From CAVSKL01 sp963728475 [NCBI: Candidatus Eiseniibacteriota bacterium] (GTDB taxonomy: Bacteria; Eisenbacteria; RBG-16-71-46; JABDJR01), in contig CAVSKL010000004.1 in NCBI GenBank assembly GCA_963728475.1, forward strand, positions 62,001 to 126,000: 64,000 nt of DNA. The letters run 5' to 3'. A program made the translations under genes and the position numbers. Positions 18,137 through 27,697 of the stretch are shown here, one piece after another. The number at the start of each line of letters is the position of its first letter. Position 1 is the first letter of the stretch. Below the pieces are notes generated by a model, which saw only the letters and a program-made list of their open reading frames with translations, was not told where the DNA came from and made no database searches.

Positions 18137-18972
18137 CCCCCTCCCCCGCGCATCCGCCCGAGGCTCCCGCCCTGGAACTGGCGGGGGTGGACGCCGCCCC
18201 GCCCGGCGCGGCCCGGGCCACCCTCTCCGGGGTGAACCTGCGCCTGGAGCGCGGCGAGATCGGGGTGCTCCTGGGCGGGAACGGGGCGGGCAAGACCACC
18301 CTCCTCCGCACCGCGGCCGGGCTCTGGCCCGCCCGGGCGGGAACGGTGCGCCCCCCCGCCGCCGGCTTCGATCCCCGCCGGGCGGGGCTGGTGCTGGAGG
18401 ACCCCGCGGTTCAGTTCGTGGCGGGGACGGTGGCGGGGGAGATCGAGTTCGTGCTCGAGAACCGCGGCCTTTCCGGCGAGGCGGTGGCCCGCCGCCGGGA
18501 CCGGATCCTGGCCCGGTTCGACCTGGAGGCACTGGCCGGCCGCGATCCCCTGAAGCTCTCGGCGGGGGAGCAGCAGCGGGCGCTGGTGGCGGCGGCGCTG
18601 GTCCTGGAACCGCCGCTCCTTCTTCTGGACGACCCCTTCCTCTATCTCGCCGCCGACGCCGCCCGCGCGGCCTGGGAACGGGTGCGGGAGGCGGTGCGCG
18701 GGGGCGAGGTGGGGGCGGCGCTTCTGGCCACCCACGATGCCGAGCAGGCCCTGGACGCGGATCGGGCCGGCGTGCTCGGAGACGGCCGGCTCCTCTTCTG
18801 GGGTCCGCCCGAGGCCGCCGTCCGGGCCGGGCTCCCCGGCGCGGTGGACCCGCCGCTGGGAGCCTGGCTGGAAGCGGCGCTCGCCCGGGAGGGGTTCCGG
18901 CTTCCCCCGGGGGGCCTCGGGCCGGATGCGATGGCGGAACGGATCGCCGCCGCGCTCGCAACCGCATCGTGA
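18133..18972 (+). CDS. ECF/CbiO-type ABC transporter ATPase with degenerate catalytic site
   Basis: 279 residues. Walker A GGNGAGKTT, signature LSAGEQQR and H-loop ATHDAEQ are present, and the segment LEDPAVQFVAGTVAGEIEF is the ECF-type ATPase hallmark. Two catalytic positions deviate: the Q-loop Gln is Glu (VLEDP rather than VFQNP) and the Walker B catalytic Glu is Asp (LLLLDDP). It is therefore expected to be the weak half of a heterodimer with the next gene. The GTG at 18133 overlaps the larC stop (GTGA); another GTG lies at 18118. The context with larB/larC suggests nickel uptake (compare LarO), which is inference, since no permease or substrate-binding subunit is in the window. Confidence 0.85.
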   Translation: MTPSPAHPPEAPALELAGVDAAPPGAARATLSGVNLRLERGEIGVLLGGNGAGKTTLLRTAAGLWPARAGTVRPPAAGFDPRRAGLVLEDPAVQFVAGTVAGEIEFVLENRGLSGEAVARRRDRILARFDLEALAGRDPLKLSAGEQQRALVAAALVLEPPLLLLDDPFLYLAADAARAAWERVREAVRGGEVGAALLATHDAEQALDADRAGVLGDGRLLFWGPPEAAVRAGLPGAVDPPLGAWLEAALAREGFRLPPGGLGPDAMAERIAAALATAS

Positions 18973-19778
18973 AGCTCTCCGGGCTCCGCTACCGCTACCC
19001 CGGGCCGCACGGCTTCGAGCTGGGGCCTCTCGAGACCGCGGGCCCCGACGACCGGCCTTGGCTGATCCTGGGAGGGAACGGGGCCGGGAAGAGCACGCTC
19101 CTGAGGCTTCTGGGAGGAGCGCTCCGGCCGGCCTCGGGCCGGGTCGAGGGCGTCGCCGCGGGAGCGGATACCGGCTACCTCCCGCAGCGCGCCGAGGCGG
19201 CCCTGGCCGGGCGCAACCTGGCCGAGGACCTCTCGGGCGAGGTTCGGCCGCGCACCGCCCTCCGGAGCGAGCTGCGCCGCGCCTTGGCGGCGGTGGGACT
19301 GGCCGGGGTTCCGCTCTCCCGCCGCTCCCGGCGGCTCTCGGCCGGGGAGCGGCGGCGGGTGGCGATCGCGCTTCTCGTCCTCTCGGGGCGCCCGCACTGG
19401 GCGCTGGATGAGCCGGAGGCGGGGCTGGACGCGGCGGGGCGGGCCCGGTTGCTCGAGATCCTGGCCGAGCGCCTGCGCGCCGGGCGTGGCCGCCTCTGGC
19501 TGGCCACCCACCGGTTCGAGCTTTACGCCCACCTCCGGCCCTGGGCGCTGGTGCTCGAAGGCGGCCGCCTGGAGGCGGTGGGGAACCTGGGGGACGTCCT
19601 GGGGGTAAAAGAGACAGCGGCGCTCCTGGGGCTCCCGAACCGACCCCCCGCGGCGACCTGGGCCAAGCTGGCCAAGTGGTTACCAGGTTCCCATTTTAGC
19701 CTCTCCGCCCCCCCGCCGCCGGGCCTTAGAGCCTCGCAGGTTCATGAATTGCTTGCGGATAGGGCTGGGTTGACTTGA
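18969..19778 (+). CDS. ECF/CbiO-type ABC transporter ATPase, partner subunit
   Basis: 269 residues. Walker A GGNGAGKST, Q-loop YLPQRAEAALAGRNLAEDL, signature LSAGERRR, intact Walker B WALDEPEAGLD and H-loop LATHRFE: a complete ATPase site, unlike its upstream neighbour. The GTG at 18969 overlaps the previous stop (GTGA). The last 50 residues after the ATPase core are Pro-rich and poorly conserved-looking. It ends the lar-associated operon; the stop codon lies inside the -35 of the next promoter. Confidence 0.87.
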   Translation: MKLSGLRYRYPGPHGFELGPLETAGPDDRPWLILGGNGAGKSTLLRLLGGALRPASGRVEGVAAGADTGYLPQRAEAALAGRNLAEDLSGEVRPRTALRSELRRALAAVGLAGVPLSRRSRRLSAGERRRVAIALLVLSGRPHWALDEPEAGLDAAGRARLLEILAERLRAGRGRLWLATHRFELYAHLRPWALVLEGGRLEAVGNLGDVLGVKETAALLGLPNRPPAATWAKLAKWLPGSHFSLSAPPPPGLRASQVHELLADRAGLT

Positions 19779-19803
19779 CAGTCATCCATTGCGTTGATAT
19801 ACT
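19775..19803 (+). promoter_or_regulatory. near-perfect sigma-70 promoter
   Basis: TTGACA (19775-19780), 17-bp spacer ending in TGA, TATACT (19798-19803). It is among the best promoters in the window. The predicted start is about 19810, giving a 385-nt leader to the secreted protein gene at 20195. Confidence 0.88.
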
Positions 19804-19809
19804 GTTTCT

Positions 19810-20194
19810 GGGTTCGGTTCTTATTCCCTGTAGATCCAGGGGACGCCCTAGCTCGGGTCCGGGACTTCCCCCATCTTTGGCGTGAGCGTTCCCTTCCAAA
19901 AAACGCGTGCGAGTCGCGCGGCTTTCGTTGCCTGGTGTGGATACATTCTTCTCACCTCCGGGGCATTTTCGTTTCCGGGCGGGTGGGAGCAGGTCCCCAC
20001 CGGCATCGAGTGGCTCCGGTGCCTCATCGGGGCTGTGCCGGCCGCGTATCCGGCTCGTGCCGTCGGACGTCCCGGCTCTGGCTCTTCGGGCGTCTTGGAC
20101 CCACGGGAAGAAGACCGGCAAAACCCTGTGGGATGGCACAAATCCATCACTCGATGCGCTCAACCCTTTGCCTTGCAACGATGGAGGTACCACG
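19810..20194 (+). other. long 5' leader of the secreted-protein gene, structured but unrecognised
   Basis: About 385 nt without a convincing gene. It holds hairpins such as CCCACGGG..CCCTGTGGG (about 20100-20133) and GGTGGG..CCCACC (about 19980-20000). I see no match to a riboswitch class I know. Its base composition is lower in GC than the neighbouring coding DNA. Confidence 0.5.
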
Positions 20195-23100
20195 ATGAGA
20201 AAAGCCTTGAGCATCACCCTGATGCTCCTGGTGGTGATGTCCGTTGCGGCCTACGCAAGGCCGGTGGACCAGACGGGTGCCCTGCAGAAGTTCATGATGG
20301 TGGGCCCGTCCAAGGATCTCGACAAAACCACCCCGAGCAATCCGGGGGTGTTCGGAGCAGCGCTGGCCGGTACCACGTACTTCGGCGGCACTTACTGGGC
20401 CGCTGACTCCAGCCGATGGGAGGCCATTCAGGACTCCACTTGGACATTCGGCACCGGAGTCGGCTCCCACTTCGTTCACTCCGCAGCGAACGTGAATCCC
20501 TTCAAGAACAACGCCCTCCATGCCTACATGGAAGGGTGGTACGGAATCGACAACTCCTACAGCGAGCTGCCGTATTTCCGTCGCATGCAGATCTCGGACT
20601 TCGCCGGCGCTCCCGACACCTGCGTCGGGACGGCCGCGGGTCTGGGCGGCAACTACTCGTTCTGGGCCGGCGTGCTCCAGTCCGAGGCCGACCAGCTCTG
20701 CTACGCGGCGGGACAGGGATACGGGACCAACTGGAACATCTGCATCGGCCAGACGTTCTCCTATCCGGGAGGCAACGCCAATGTGACGCTCCAGTACGAC
20801 TACCGCAACGACACCGAACCCGGGTTCGACTACACCTTCGTGCTGGTCGACACCACCACGTTCGGCGACGACGCGGAAGCCAAGGCCTACACCGGACCCA
20901 GCTCCGGCCACGCCAACCTCACCCTCACTCCCGGCGTGACCCTGCCTTCGGTGGCCAGCAGCATCGTCATCAAGTTCTGCGTGTCCTCGGACGGCGGTTA
21001 CTCGGACGAGGACGGCGGCTATCCGACCTCGTGCGGCGCCTTCGCCGTGGACAACATCGCGATCTCCGGCGCCATCACGCATTCCGCTAACTTCGAGAGC
21101 AGCAGCAACGGTTGGGCGCTTCTGCCTCCGTCCGCCGGTGCCGGCGGTGAATGGTCCAACATCGTGGACGTGGCCTCGCTTCCCGGCGTTCTCACCCCCT
21201 GCGGGTGCGACCTCCAGGACTCGGTCCTCGTCTTCGAGGACCTCTCGGTCGGCGGCCACGGCCTGTTCCAGGACAACATCGCGATTTCGCCGTGGATCGA
21301 CCTGCTCGCGGCCGGCCTCGCCGGCACCCCGGGCAAGTTCATCCAGTTCGACGGCTACTTCGAGATGCCGCTCCTGAACTACGTGTTCGCCCAGACCAAC
21401 GCCCAGTGGTATCCGCAGGTTTGCCCCAACACCGGCAAGCTGATCCGGAGCGCGATCACCTCCGACGGCTTCGTCCGTTACTTCGGCGGTGTTCCCACCT
21501 GCGATCGCCTGGCCGAGGGCACCGCGGTGCGTATCGACTTCAGCTCCGTCATCGACGGCGGCGCCGAGCAGGTCCGTATCGCTCTGGGCGAGCTTTCCTA
21601 CTGCCGGTTCTTCTCGAACTGCACCGGCGTGTCCAACAGCACGCCCTGGTTCGACAACATCCGGATGGGGGTCTACGGCGACCCGAACGCTCCGTACCTT
21701 TCGGAGCGCACCATCGACGTTCCCCAGGATGCTTTCCCGCAGAACGGGACCCTGCGTCTGGACGCCCCCGGCCGCGTGGATTGCAACAACGTGAAGGGGC
21801 AGTCCAGCCCCGAGCCGAACTCCGACCTCGGCGACACCCTGACCACCAACGGTGGCGCCGGTGGGGCCGAAGTCTGGGTTCAGTTCGCCGTTACCCCCGG
21901 TCCCGGGACCGACGCCGGCGCCCTGGCCGCATGGCTCGGCAACGGCTACATCTCCAGCAACGGCAGCAGCCGCGGCCAGAGCTGGTACTCGGCCCGTTGC
22001 GACACCGCCGAGCAGGGCGGCAGCACCAACTCCGGCAAGTGGATGACCGCTTACCATGAGTCCAACCCCGGTGGCCGTCCCAACCCGAGCGACACCGCGC
22101 GTGACCCCGGCGACCTGGACCCGCAGGGTGCGGCGACCCGGCTCGTGAACGATATCTTCCCGGATAACCTGTTCACGGCCGGTACCCGGATCAACCTGTT
22201 CTACAAGACGAAGTACGTCGGGAACACCGTGTGGTTCACCAGTCCGGACACCTCCGGCGGCGCTTACCTCGAGATGGAGGTTCTGCCCTCCTCGATGGCC
22301 GCGGACTCCACGTTCAACTGCGTGCTGTACGTGGACCACTTCACCGGCCGTGGAGCGCAGCCCATCATCGAGCCCGCTCTCGCCTCCATCCTCCCCGGCG
22401 GCTCGAGCAACTTCGAGAATACCGCCTGGGACCGGTGGGACGTGCAGGCTCCCTCGAGCCAGCAGCTGTCGCTGGGCCGTCCCCTGAACACCCAGAACGG
22501 CGCCACCGTGAACCAGATCCTCGGCTACAAGGCCATCGTCTGGAACACCGGCAACCTCGGCGCGTTCGACCTGGTCAAGGAAGACGCGGAAATCATCAAT
22601 CCGTGGCTGTCCCTCACCGAGCCGGGTCTCGGGTTCAACAACCTGTACCTGAGCGGTGACGACATGGCCCAGTCGATCGCGGGCGAGGCCGGCTCGGAAG
22701 GCCCCGCTCCGACCCACCTGATGAACGATCTCATGGGCGTCACGTTCAACTGCGCGACCGTCCGTGACGCGACCTGCCCGTCCAGTTCCGGCATCCAGGA
22801 CACCGTGTCCTGCATCGACGTCAACCCGGTGACGGGTGCGGCGGTGGCCGGCAGCCTGGGAGGCGGCCGCAGCGTGCAGCATCTGGGTCAGGGCAACGGT
22901 TGCCCGCAGCTCCGTTCGTTCGACGTGCTCGGCGTTTTCAGCGGCGGCCTCGGCTCTCCGCTGGCGGACGAGGAGTACAACGGGCCGGCCAAGGGCACCA
23001 TCCAGTACGCGTCGGTTTCCAACGACGTGTCGGGCGGCCCCGACTTCCGGACCGTGTTCGACGGCCTTTCGGTGCACTACCGTCGCGACCCCTCGAACTG

Positions 23101-23542
23101 CCAGTTCACCACGGGCAACAGCCCGGAGCCGGCGGTGGAAGAGCGTCTGCGTGAGGTCCTCGGGTACTTCGGCTACACCGGTAGCATCAGCGCGTGCTCC
23201 GACCCGACCGCGGGTCTGGACGTGCCGGTGACGCCGCGGCAGCCTGCCTTCAAGACCGCGCTGGCGAACTTCGCCCCCAACCCGCTCATGAGCGGCGCGA
23301 AGGGCAGCGTGCAGTTCACCATGGGTCAGGCGGGCAAGGCCGCCATCGACGTCTTCGACGTCAATGGGCGCCTGGTTCGCACGATCTTCAACGGCATCGC
23401 TCAGGAAGGCGTGAACACGATTCACTGGGATGGAACCGACTCCGCGTCGCGTCCGGTCGCCAGCGGCGTGTACTTCTACCGCCTCCGCGCGAACGGTGAG
23501 GATTATGCCAAGAAGCTGGTCGTGGTCCGGAACGGCAACTAA
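20195..23542 (+). CDS. large secreted protein with a C-terminal FlgD-like/Por-type sorting domain
   Basis: 1115 residues. Signal peptide (MRKALSITLMLLVVMSVAAYA). The body is beta-rich, Asp/Asn/Gly/Thr-rich, with no enzyme motif that I recognise. The last ~85 residues (NFAPNPLMSGAKGSVQF..AAIDVFDVNGRLVRTIFNG..HWDGTDSASRPVASGVYFYRL..KKLVVVRNG) are a classic FlgD-Ig/T9SS-like C-terminal domain that targets proteins to the cell surface in FCB bacteria. ATG 20195 is preceded by GGAGG. Codon use (many GTT, CGT) is softer than in its neighbours, which together with the strong promoter and terminator suggests high expression, for example a surface-layer or appendage protein; that is inference. Confidence 0.83.
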   Translation: MRKALSITLMLLVVMSVAAYARPVDQTGALQKFMMVGPSKDLDKTTPSNPGVFGAALAGTTYFGGTYWAADSSRWEAIQDSTWTFGTGVGSHFVHSAANVNPFKNNALHAYMEGWYGIDNSYSELPYFRRMQISDFAGAPDTCVGTAAGLGGNYSFWAGVLQSEADQLCYAAGQGYGTNWNICIGQTFSYPGGNANVTLQYDYRNDTEPGFDYTFVLVDTTTFGDDAEAKAYTGPSSGHANLTLTPGVTLPSVASSIVIKFCVSSDGGYSDEDGGYPTSCGAFAVDNIAISGAITHSANFESSSNGWALLPPSAGAGGEWSNIVDVASLPGVLTPCGCDLQDSVLVFEDLSVGGHGLFQDNIAISPWIDLLAAGLAGTPGKFIQFDGYFEMPLLNYVFAQTNAQWYPQVCPNTGKLIRSAITSDGFVRYFGGVPTCDRLAEGTAVRIDFSSVIDGGAEQVRIALGELSYCRFFSNCTGVSNSTPWFDNIRMGVYGDPNAPYLSERTIDVPQDAFPQNGTLRLDAPGRVDCNNVKGQSSPEPNSDLGDTLTTNGGAGGAEVWVQFAVTPGPGTDAGALAAWLGNGYISSNGSSRGQSWYSARCDTAEQGGSTNSGKWMTAYHESNPGGRPNPSDTARDPGDLDPQGAATRLVNDIFPDNLFTAGTRINLFYKTKYVGNTVWFTSPDTSGGAYLEMEVLPSSMAADSTFNCVLYVDHFTGRGAQPIIEPALASILPGGSSNFENTAWDRWDVQAPSSQQLSLGRPLNTQNGATVNQILGYKAIVWNTGNLGAFDLVKEDAEIINPWLSLTEPGLGFNNLYLSGDDMAQSIAGEAGSEGPAPTHLMNDLMGVTFNCATVRDATCPSSSGIQDTVSCIDVNPVTGAAVAGSLGGGRSVQHLGQGNGCPQLRSFDVLGVFSGGLGSPLADEEYNGPAKGTIQYASVSNDVSGGPDFRTVFDGLSVHYRRDPSNCQFTTGNSPEPAVEERLREVLGYFGYTGSISACSDPTAGLDVPVTPRQPAFKTALANFAPNPLMSGAKGSVQFTMGQAGKAAIDVFDVNGRLVRTIFNGIAQEGVNTIHWDGTDSASRPVASGVYFYRLRANGEDYAKKLVVVRNGN

Positions 23543-23578
23543 CCGTAGCTGACCGTTTCCGGCCTCGGCCGGGACCTG

Positions 23579-23620
23579 GCAAGGGGTTGGAGGCAAGTCC
23601 TCCAACCCCTTGCTTTTTTT
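23579..23620 (+). terminator. strong rho-independent terminator
   Basis: Perfect 15-bp stem GCAAGGGGTTGGAGG / CCTCCAACCCCTTGC around a 5-nt loop, followed by TTTTTTT. Confidence 0.97.
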
Positions 23621-23675
23621 GTGCTTGGAGGCTCCGGGGAAGTGGGTGAACCCACCCGAAACGGGCCCCCGGCGC

Positions 23676-23705
23676 TTGACACGCCGGCTCTAGCTCTGAT
23701 ACTTT
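23676..23705 (+). promoter_or_regulatory. sigma-70 promoter of the lipoprotein operon
   Basis: TTGACA (23676-23681), 18-bp spacer ending in TGA, TACTTT (23700-23705). The leader to the ATG at 23776 is about 65 nt. Confidence 0.7.
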
Positions 23706-23775
23706 TTTAGGGCTTACGGGAGGCAACCCAATCTAGCGGAGGCGCTTGTGCCGGTCCGAAAGGAGTTCGTACTCG

Positions 23776-25443
23776 ATGAAGGTGTCGCGTTGGGGGGGGG
23801 CACTATTGTGGGTTTGCCTTCCGGGACTGATCTTGCTGTGGGGTTGTCGCCGCTCTAATCCCTCGACTTTTGATTCGAATCTCCCGCCTGAAACATACAT
23901 TCCCTACGCGCCGGCTGAAAGCACCCTCGCCTACTACAGGGTGCACCTGTATTGGAACGGCGTGGATCCGGATGGGGAGGTCGACCACTTCGAGTACGCG
24001 GTCACCGACTCCAACAAGATTCCCGGCGAGGACACGCCCGGCTTCTCCGGATTCTTCAGGACCACCAGGACCGACAGCACGTTTCAGCTGGAGGCGAACA
24101 ACCCCCAGATCCTGGGGCATCGCTTCTACGTTCGCGCGGTCGACAATGAGAACAAGGTCGATCCCACTCCCGCCTGGACCTATTTCATTGCCCACGATTT
24201 CAACTTCCCGAACGTCACGTTCACCCGGTCGCTGGGGACCTGGGTGGACAGGGACGGCACCACCCATCGGATCACCCTGAAGTCGAACAACCAGTTCTCC
24301 CCCACCGACACCATCGGAGTCGGCGGAAACATTTCGCTGGCATGGACGGGACACGACGTGGACGAGGGGGGGTCGGTGGTGGGGTACGAATACCGCGCCA
24401 GCACCAGCACCTCGTTCACCGGCGGAACGCTCGCCGACACCGCGATGGCCGAGTCCTTCGATCCCGCGGTCACCGGAGCCGCGAGCTACTTCAGCGGTCG
24501 CGAGGTGATCCAGATTCGCGCCATCGATGACGCCGGGGCCAAGACCCAGCCGGACTCCATCCGCTCGGTGGTGGTGAACTTCAGCCCGGTGACGTGGATC
24601 GCGGTTCAGGGCGCCGACGGCAAGCCCGTGCGGAGCCAGGTGTTCACCGACGCCGACAACGGCCGGACCTGGCCGAGCGGGACCACCCTGGCCGGGCTCA
24701 GGCTGCGGCACGTCCGCTTCACCTTCACCGGATTCGACGACCCCCGGGACAAGGTGATCGATCCGGCGAGGCCCTCCGGCATCAAGAGCACCTACAGCTA
24801 CCGGATATTGCGGGAGGGCGGCGGCCAGGCCTACAAGCCCATTACCGGCCAGCCGTATCCGGCGCTCAACACCTTCGACATCCAATCGCTGAACCTGACG
24901 GTGGGGAACTGGACGTTCCTGGTCCGATCCGAGGATCTGCTGGCCCGGCAGGGGCAGCCCGACACCATCCTGGTCCACATCGGCTACACCCCCTATTTCA
25001 CCTCCGTCACCTACACCGACGGACAGGGCCAGGAACAGCCGCTCTGGATTCCTCCCACCCAAGGAACCGGCCACGACACGGTTACGGTGACCATTCCCAG
25101 AAATCCGGACGGGTCTTATCCGAACTTCCGGATGACGGTCCTGGCCAGCGACCATCACGTGGCGCCCTCGGAGGGGACCCCTCCCAACCCACTCGACCCC
25201 AACCCCGTGGTGGAGGACGAGCCGGGCCAGGTCGAGGAATACCGGATCCGGCTGAACGGGGCCTCCTCGGGTTTCGAGCCGGTGCCGGAGGGAAATCCGG
25301 AAGTCCACGTTTTCCAGGTGAGTCCGGCCGGCGGGGCCGACGTGATTCATGCCGGGATCAACCGGGCCGAACTCTCCGCGAAGGACAACGAGGGCAAGAC
25401 CAAGGGCTTGACGGTCGCTTTCAAAGTGATCCTTGGACAGTGA
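23776..25443 (+). CDS. large lipoprotein with Ig/fibronectin-like repeats
   Basis: 555 residues. Lipobox LLWGC near residue 25, then an Asp/Thr/Val-rich beta protein. The first domain starts with YRVHLYWNGVDPDGEVDHFEYAVTD, a motif matched closely in the next gene (ARVYWTGWDNDGIVDHYEYALD), so the two are paralogues. A second such turn, ISLAWTGHDVDEGGSVVGYEYRAS, lies near residue 190. These WxGxDxDGxVxxYEY strands are typical of fibronectin-III-like or Ig-like surface domains. ATG 23776 follows AAAGGAG. The function is unknown; it is probably anchored in the outer membrane. Confidence 0.75.
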   Translation: MKVSRWGGALLWVCLPGLILLWGCRRSNPSTFDSNLPPETYIPYAPAESTLAYYRVHLYWNGVDPDGEVDHFEYAVTDSNKIPGEDTPGFSGFFRTTRTDSTFQLEANNPQILGHRFYVRAVDNENKVDPTPAWTYFIAHDFNFPNVTFTRSLGTWVDRDGTTHRITLKSNNQFSPTDTIGVGGNISLAWTGHDVDEGGSVVGYEYRASTSTSFTGGTLADTAMAESFDPAVTGAASYFSGREVIQIRAIDDAGAKTQPDSIRSVVVNFSPVTWIAVQGADGKPVRSQVFTDADNGRTWPSGTTLAGLRLRHVRFTFTGFDDPRDKVIDPARPSGIKSTYSYRILREGGGQAYKPITGQPYPALNTFDIQSLNLTVGNWTFLVRSEDLLARQGQPDTILVHIGYTPYFTSVTYTDGQGQEQPLWIPPTQGTGHDTVTVTIPRNPDGSYPNFRMTVLASDHHVAPSEGTPPNPLDPNPVVEDEPGQVEEYRIRLNGASSGFEPVPEGNPEVHVFQVSPAGGADVIHAGINRAELSAKDNEGKTKGLTVAFKVILGQ

Positions 25444-25453
25444 GGTGAACGCC

Positions 25454-27673
25454 GTGCGTAGTTCCAGCAAATGGCTGGGCGTCCTGCCTCTTCTGGTGGC
25501 GATGTCGGCCGCGGTCGCGGTGAGCGGTTGCAGCCACAAGACGGGACAGCTCAAGCCCAATCAGGCTCCTTTCGTGAAGATCACCGGCGGTCCGTTGATG
25601 GGTTCCAACGCCCCCTACACCGCCCGGGTGTACTGGACCGGCTGGGACAACGACGGCATCGTCGATCACTACGAGTACGCCCTCGATCCACCCAGCGTCT
25701 TCTCCCAGGAGGAGATCAGGAATCCCGAGGCGTTCCCCGGCACCATCAATATCCGGATCATTCCGGGACCGGCGGTCAAGGAGGACACCCTGGTGGTGTC
25801 CAAGACGGTGGACGGGCAGAACTACAGCTTCGAGTGGATCCAGACCACCCAGTTCAGCCGTTCCTTCGCCTTCCAGACCCCTAACGCGGATTCCGTGTTC
25901 CAGGGATCGCTCAAGAAGCCGCTCGAGCAGTTTTCCGGGGTGCACCTCGTCTATGTGCGGTGCCAGGACAACGACAAGGCCTTCTCGGCCACCGATTACC
26001 TGGGGTACACCGCCGAGACCCAGACCCCCAAGGCCACCATCAGCCGGCCGAATATCACGGGGAGCGACATCACGGTGGGGCCCACCATCACCGTGGCCTG
26101 GGACGGGGTGGACCCCGACTCGCCCGATCCGAAGAAGAAACCGACCGGGTACATCTACCGGATGCTGAACTTGAGCACGCTGCATCCGTTCGTCTCGATC
26201 CTCCACGCCACCCCCGACGTGCTGTTCCGCCAGGACGGCGTAGACAGCGTGTGGACCTATCAGAAGGCGGACACCCTCCAGAAGACGTTCTTCCTCAGCA
26301 CCGGCGACAACTACGTGTTCGGGATCCGGGCGGTGGACATCGCGGGGGGCGTGGAACCGATCATGGAGTTCGGGCGGAACTCGTTCAAGTTCCAGTCGCA
26401 AGCCCAAGCCGGTTCCCCCAAGTTGACCATCACCGAGCCCTCGCTCGGCAGCTTCAACTTCTCGGGGTTCGCGACCCCGGCGCCGGCCGACGTGCCGGTC
26501 GGGGCCCAGCTCCGGTTCAAGTGGACGGCCTCCGCCGAGGGCTACGGCGGCACCATCGACGGCTACAGCTGGGGGGTGGACATTCCCGACCTCGACCGGG
26601 AAGGCCCCGGTTCGGGCTGGAGCGGTTGGGGCAGCATCACCAACAACTTCACCCCGATCGTCTACACCGGTCCGGGGGTGCACGTCCTCTACGTGCGGGC
26701 CCGCGACGTCTCCGGGACCATTACCCTGGGATCGATCATCCTGAACGTGATCGATTTCCCGCTGGACCGTGAGATCCTGTTCGTGGACGACTCCTACGAC
26801 GCCACCTTCCCGCGCGACTCGGAGAACGATGCGTTCTGGAAGAGCCTGTTCGACGATTCCGGAAGGTTCTCGGCCACCGAATTCTTCAAGTTCGAGTCCC
26901 ACGGTCCGGACGATCGCCTGTCCCAGTTCCCGGCGCCGCCGCCCCTCCCCGACATGGGCCGGTACCGGCTGCAGGTCTGGGACGTTCGCGCCGGGGGCAC
27001 CGGCGGCGTCGCTCTTACCAAGGAGACCGCGATCGACAAGCACCTCGGGGCGTACCTGAACGCCGGGGGCAAGGTCTGGATCAGCGGCACCGAGACCGTG
27101 GCGGCCATGCTCCCGGTGGGGTCCGGGATCCCGGACTTCAACTATCCCCACACCGTGGACCCGGGAACTTTCCCCTGGGATTTTCTGAAGCTGTACACCA
27201 CGAAAATCGACAACGACAAGGGCAGCAGCAAGAACAACAGCCTGCTCGCGGTGAGGCCGTTCCCGTTCCCGGCGTCGGATACGCTCCGGTACAACATGCC
27301 CCCGGTCTATCCCCGGATGGACATGGATTCGACCAAGGTGAGCCCGTTCCAGGGCGCGGTCGCCTTCTGCGATGCGATCTTCGACCCGATCTACACTTCC
27401 GGGCATCTCACCGACGGCTACCCGCCGAGGAGCGTGCTGGATTCCCTCTACGTCTCGGTTACGGTGGGCGCGGTCATCGGCCGGAGCTCGTCGTACGAGA
27501 AGCGCCTCGACGGGCTGCGCTGGCACAATCCCGATCCCGCGCGCATCCAGGGGCGGGTGCAGTGGTTCGGCTTCCCCATGTATTTCTGGAAGAAGGGCCA
27601 GGCCCAGGAGGTCTTCAACCGATCCATAGATTGGTTCCGGGAGGAGCAACCCCCCACGGTGACAAACCAATAG
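25454..27673 (+). CDS. large lipoprotein paralogous to the preceding gene
   Basis: 739 residues. Lipobox VSGC (about residue 26). The N-terminal domain repeats the WTGWDNDGIVDHYEYALD motif of the upstream lipoprotein; further VAWDGVDPDSPDPKKKPTGYIYRML and FKWTASAEGYGGTIDGYSWGVD repeats follow. The last ~250 residues begin with LDREILFVDDSYDATFPRDSEND and include GGKVWISGTET, which resembles the Rossmann-like domain found in secreted proteins of this group. The start is the GTG at 25454, 6-7 nt after GAGGTG; upstream GTG and TTG alternatives would lie between that SD and the previous stop. Ten bases separate it from the upstream gene, so they form one operon. Confidence 0.72.
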   Translation: MRSSSKWLGVLPLLVAMSAAVAVSGCSHKTGQLKPNQAPFVKITGGPLMGSNAPYTARVYWTGWDNDGIVDHYEYALDPPSVFSQEEIRNPEAFPGTINIRIIPGPAVKEDTLVVSKTVDGQNYSFEWIQTTQFSRSFAFQTPNADSVFQGSLKKPLEQFSGVHLVYVRCQDNDKAFSATDYLGYTAETQTPKATISRPNITGSDITVGPTITVAWDGVDPDSPDPKKKPTGYIYRMLNLSTLHPFVSILHATPDVLFRQDGVDSVWTYQKADTLQKTFFLSTGDNYVFGIRAVDIAGGVEPIMEFGRNSFKFQSQAQAGSPKLTITEPSLGSFNFSGFATPAPADVPVGAQLRFKWTASAEGYGGTIDGYSWGVDIPDLDREGPGSGWSGWGSITNNFTPIVYTGPGVHVLYVRARDVSGTITLGSIILNVIDFPLDREILFVDDSYDATFPRDSENDAFWKSLFDDSGRFSATEFFKFESHGPDDRLSQFPAPPPLPDMGRYRLQVWDVRAGGTGGVALTKETAIDKHLGAYLNAGGKVWISGTETVAAMLPVGSGIPDFNYPHTVDPGTFPWDFLKLYTTKIDNDKGSSKNNSLLAVRPFPFPASDTLRYNMPPVYPRMDMDSTKVSPFQGAVAFCDAIFDPIYTSGHLTDGYPPRSVLDSLYVSVTVGAVIGRSSSYEKRLDGLRWHNPDPARIQGRVQWFGFPMYFWKKGQAQEVFNRSIDWFREEQPPTVTNQ

Positions 27674-27697
27674 GGTTGGGAGGTATCGGGCTTGATG

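Noticed and set aside
19810-20194. c-di-GMP or cobalamin riboswitch in the long leader
   Set aside because: I could not find the conserved core sequences of these classes; only generic hairpins are visible.
20147-23605. A leftward open frame of 1152 codons opposite the secreted protein
   Set aside because: It has no recognisable domain; the + strand gene has a signal peptide, a Shine-Dalgarno, a strong promoter, a terminator and a sorting domain.
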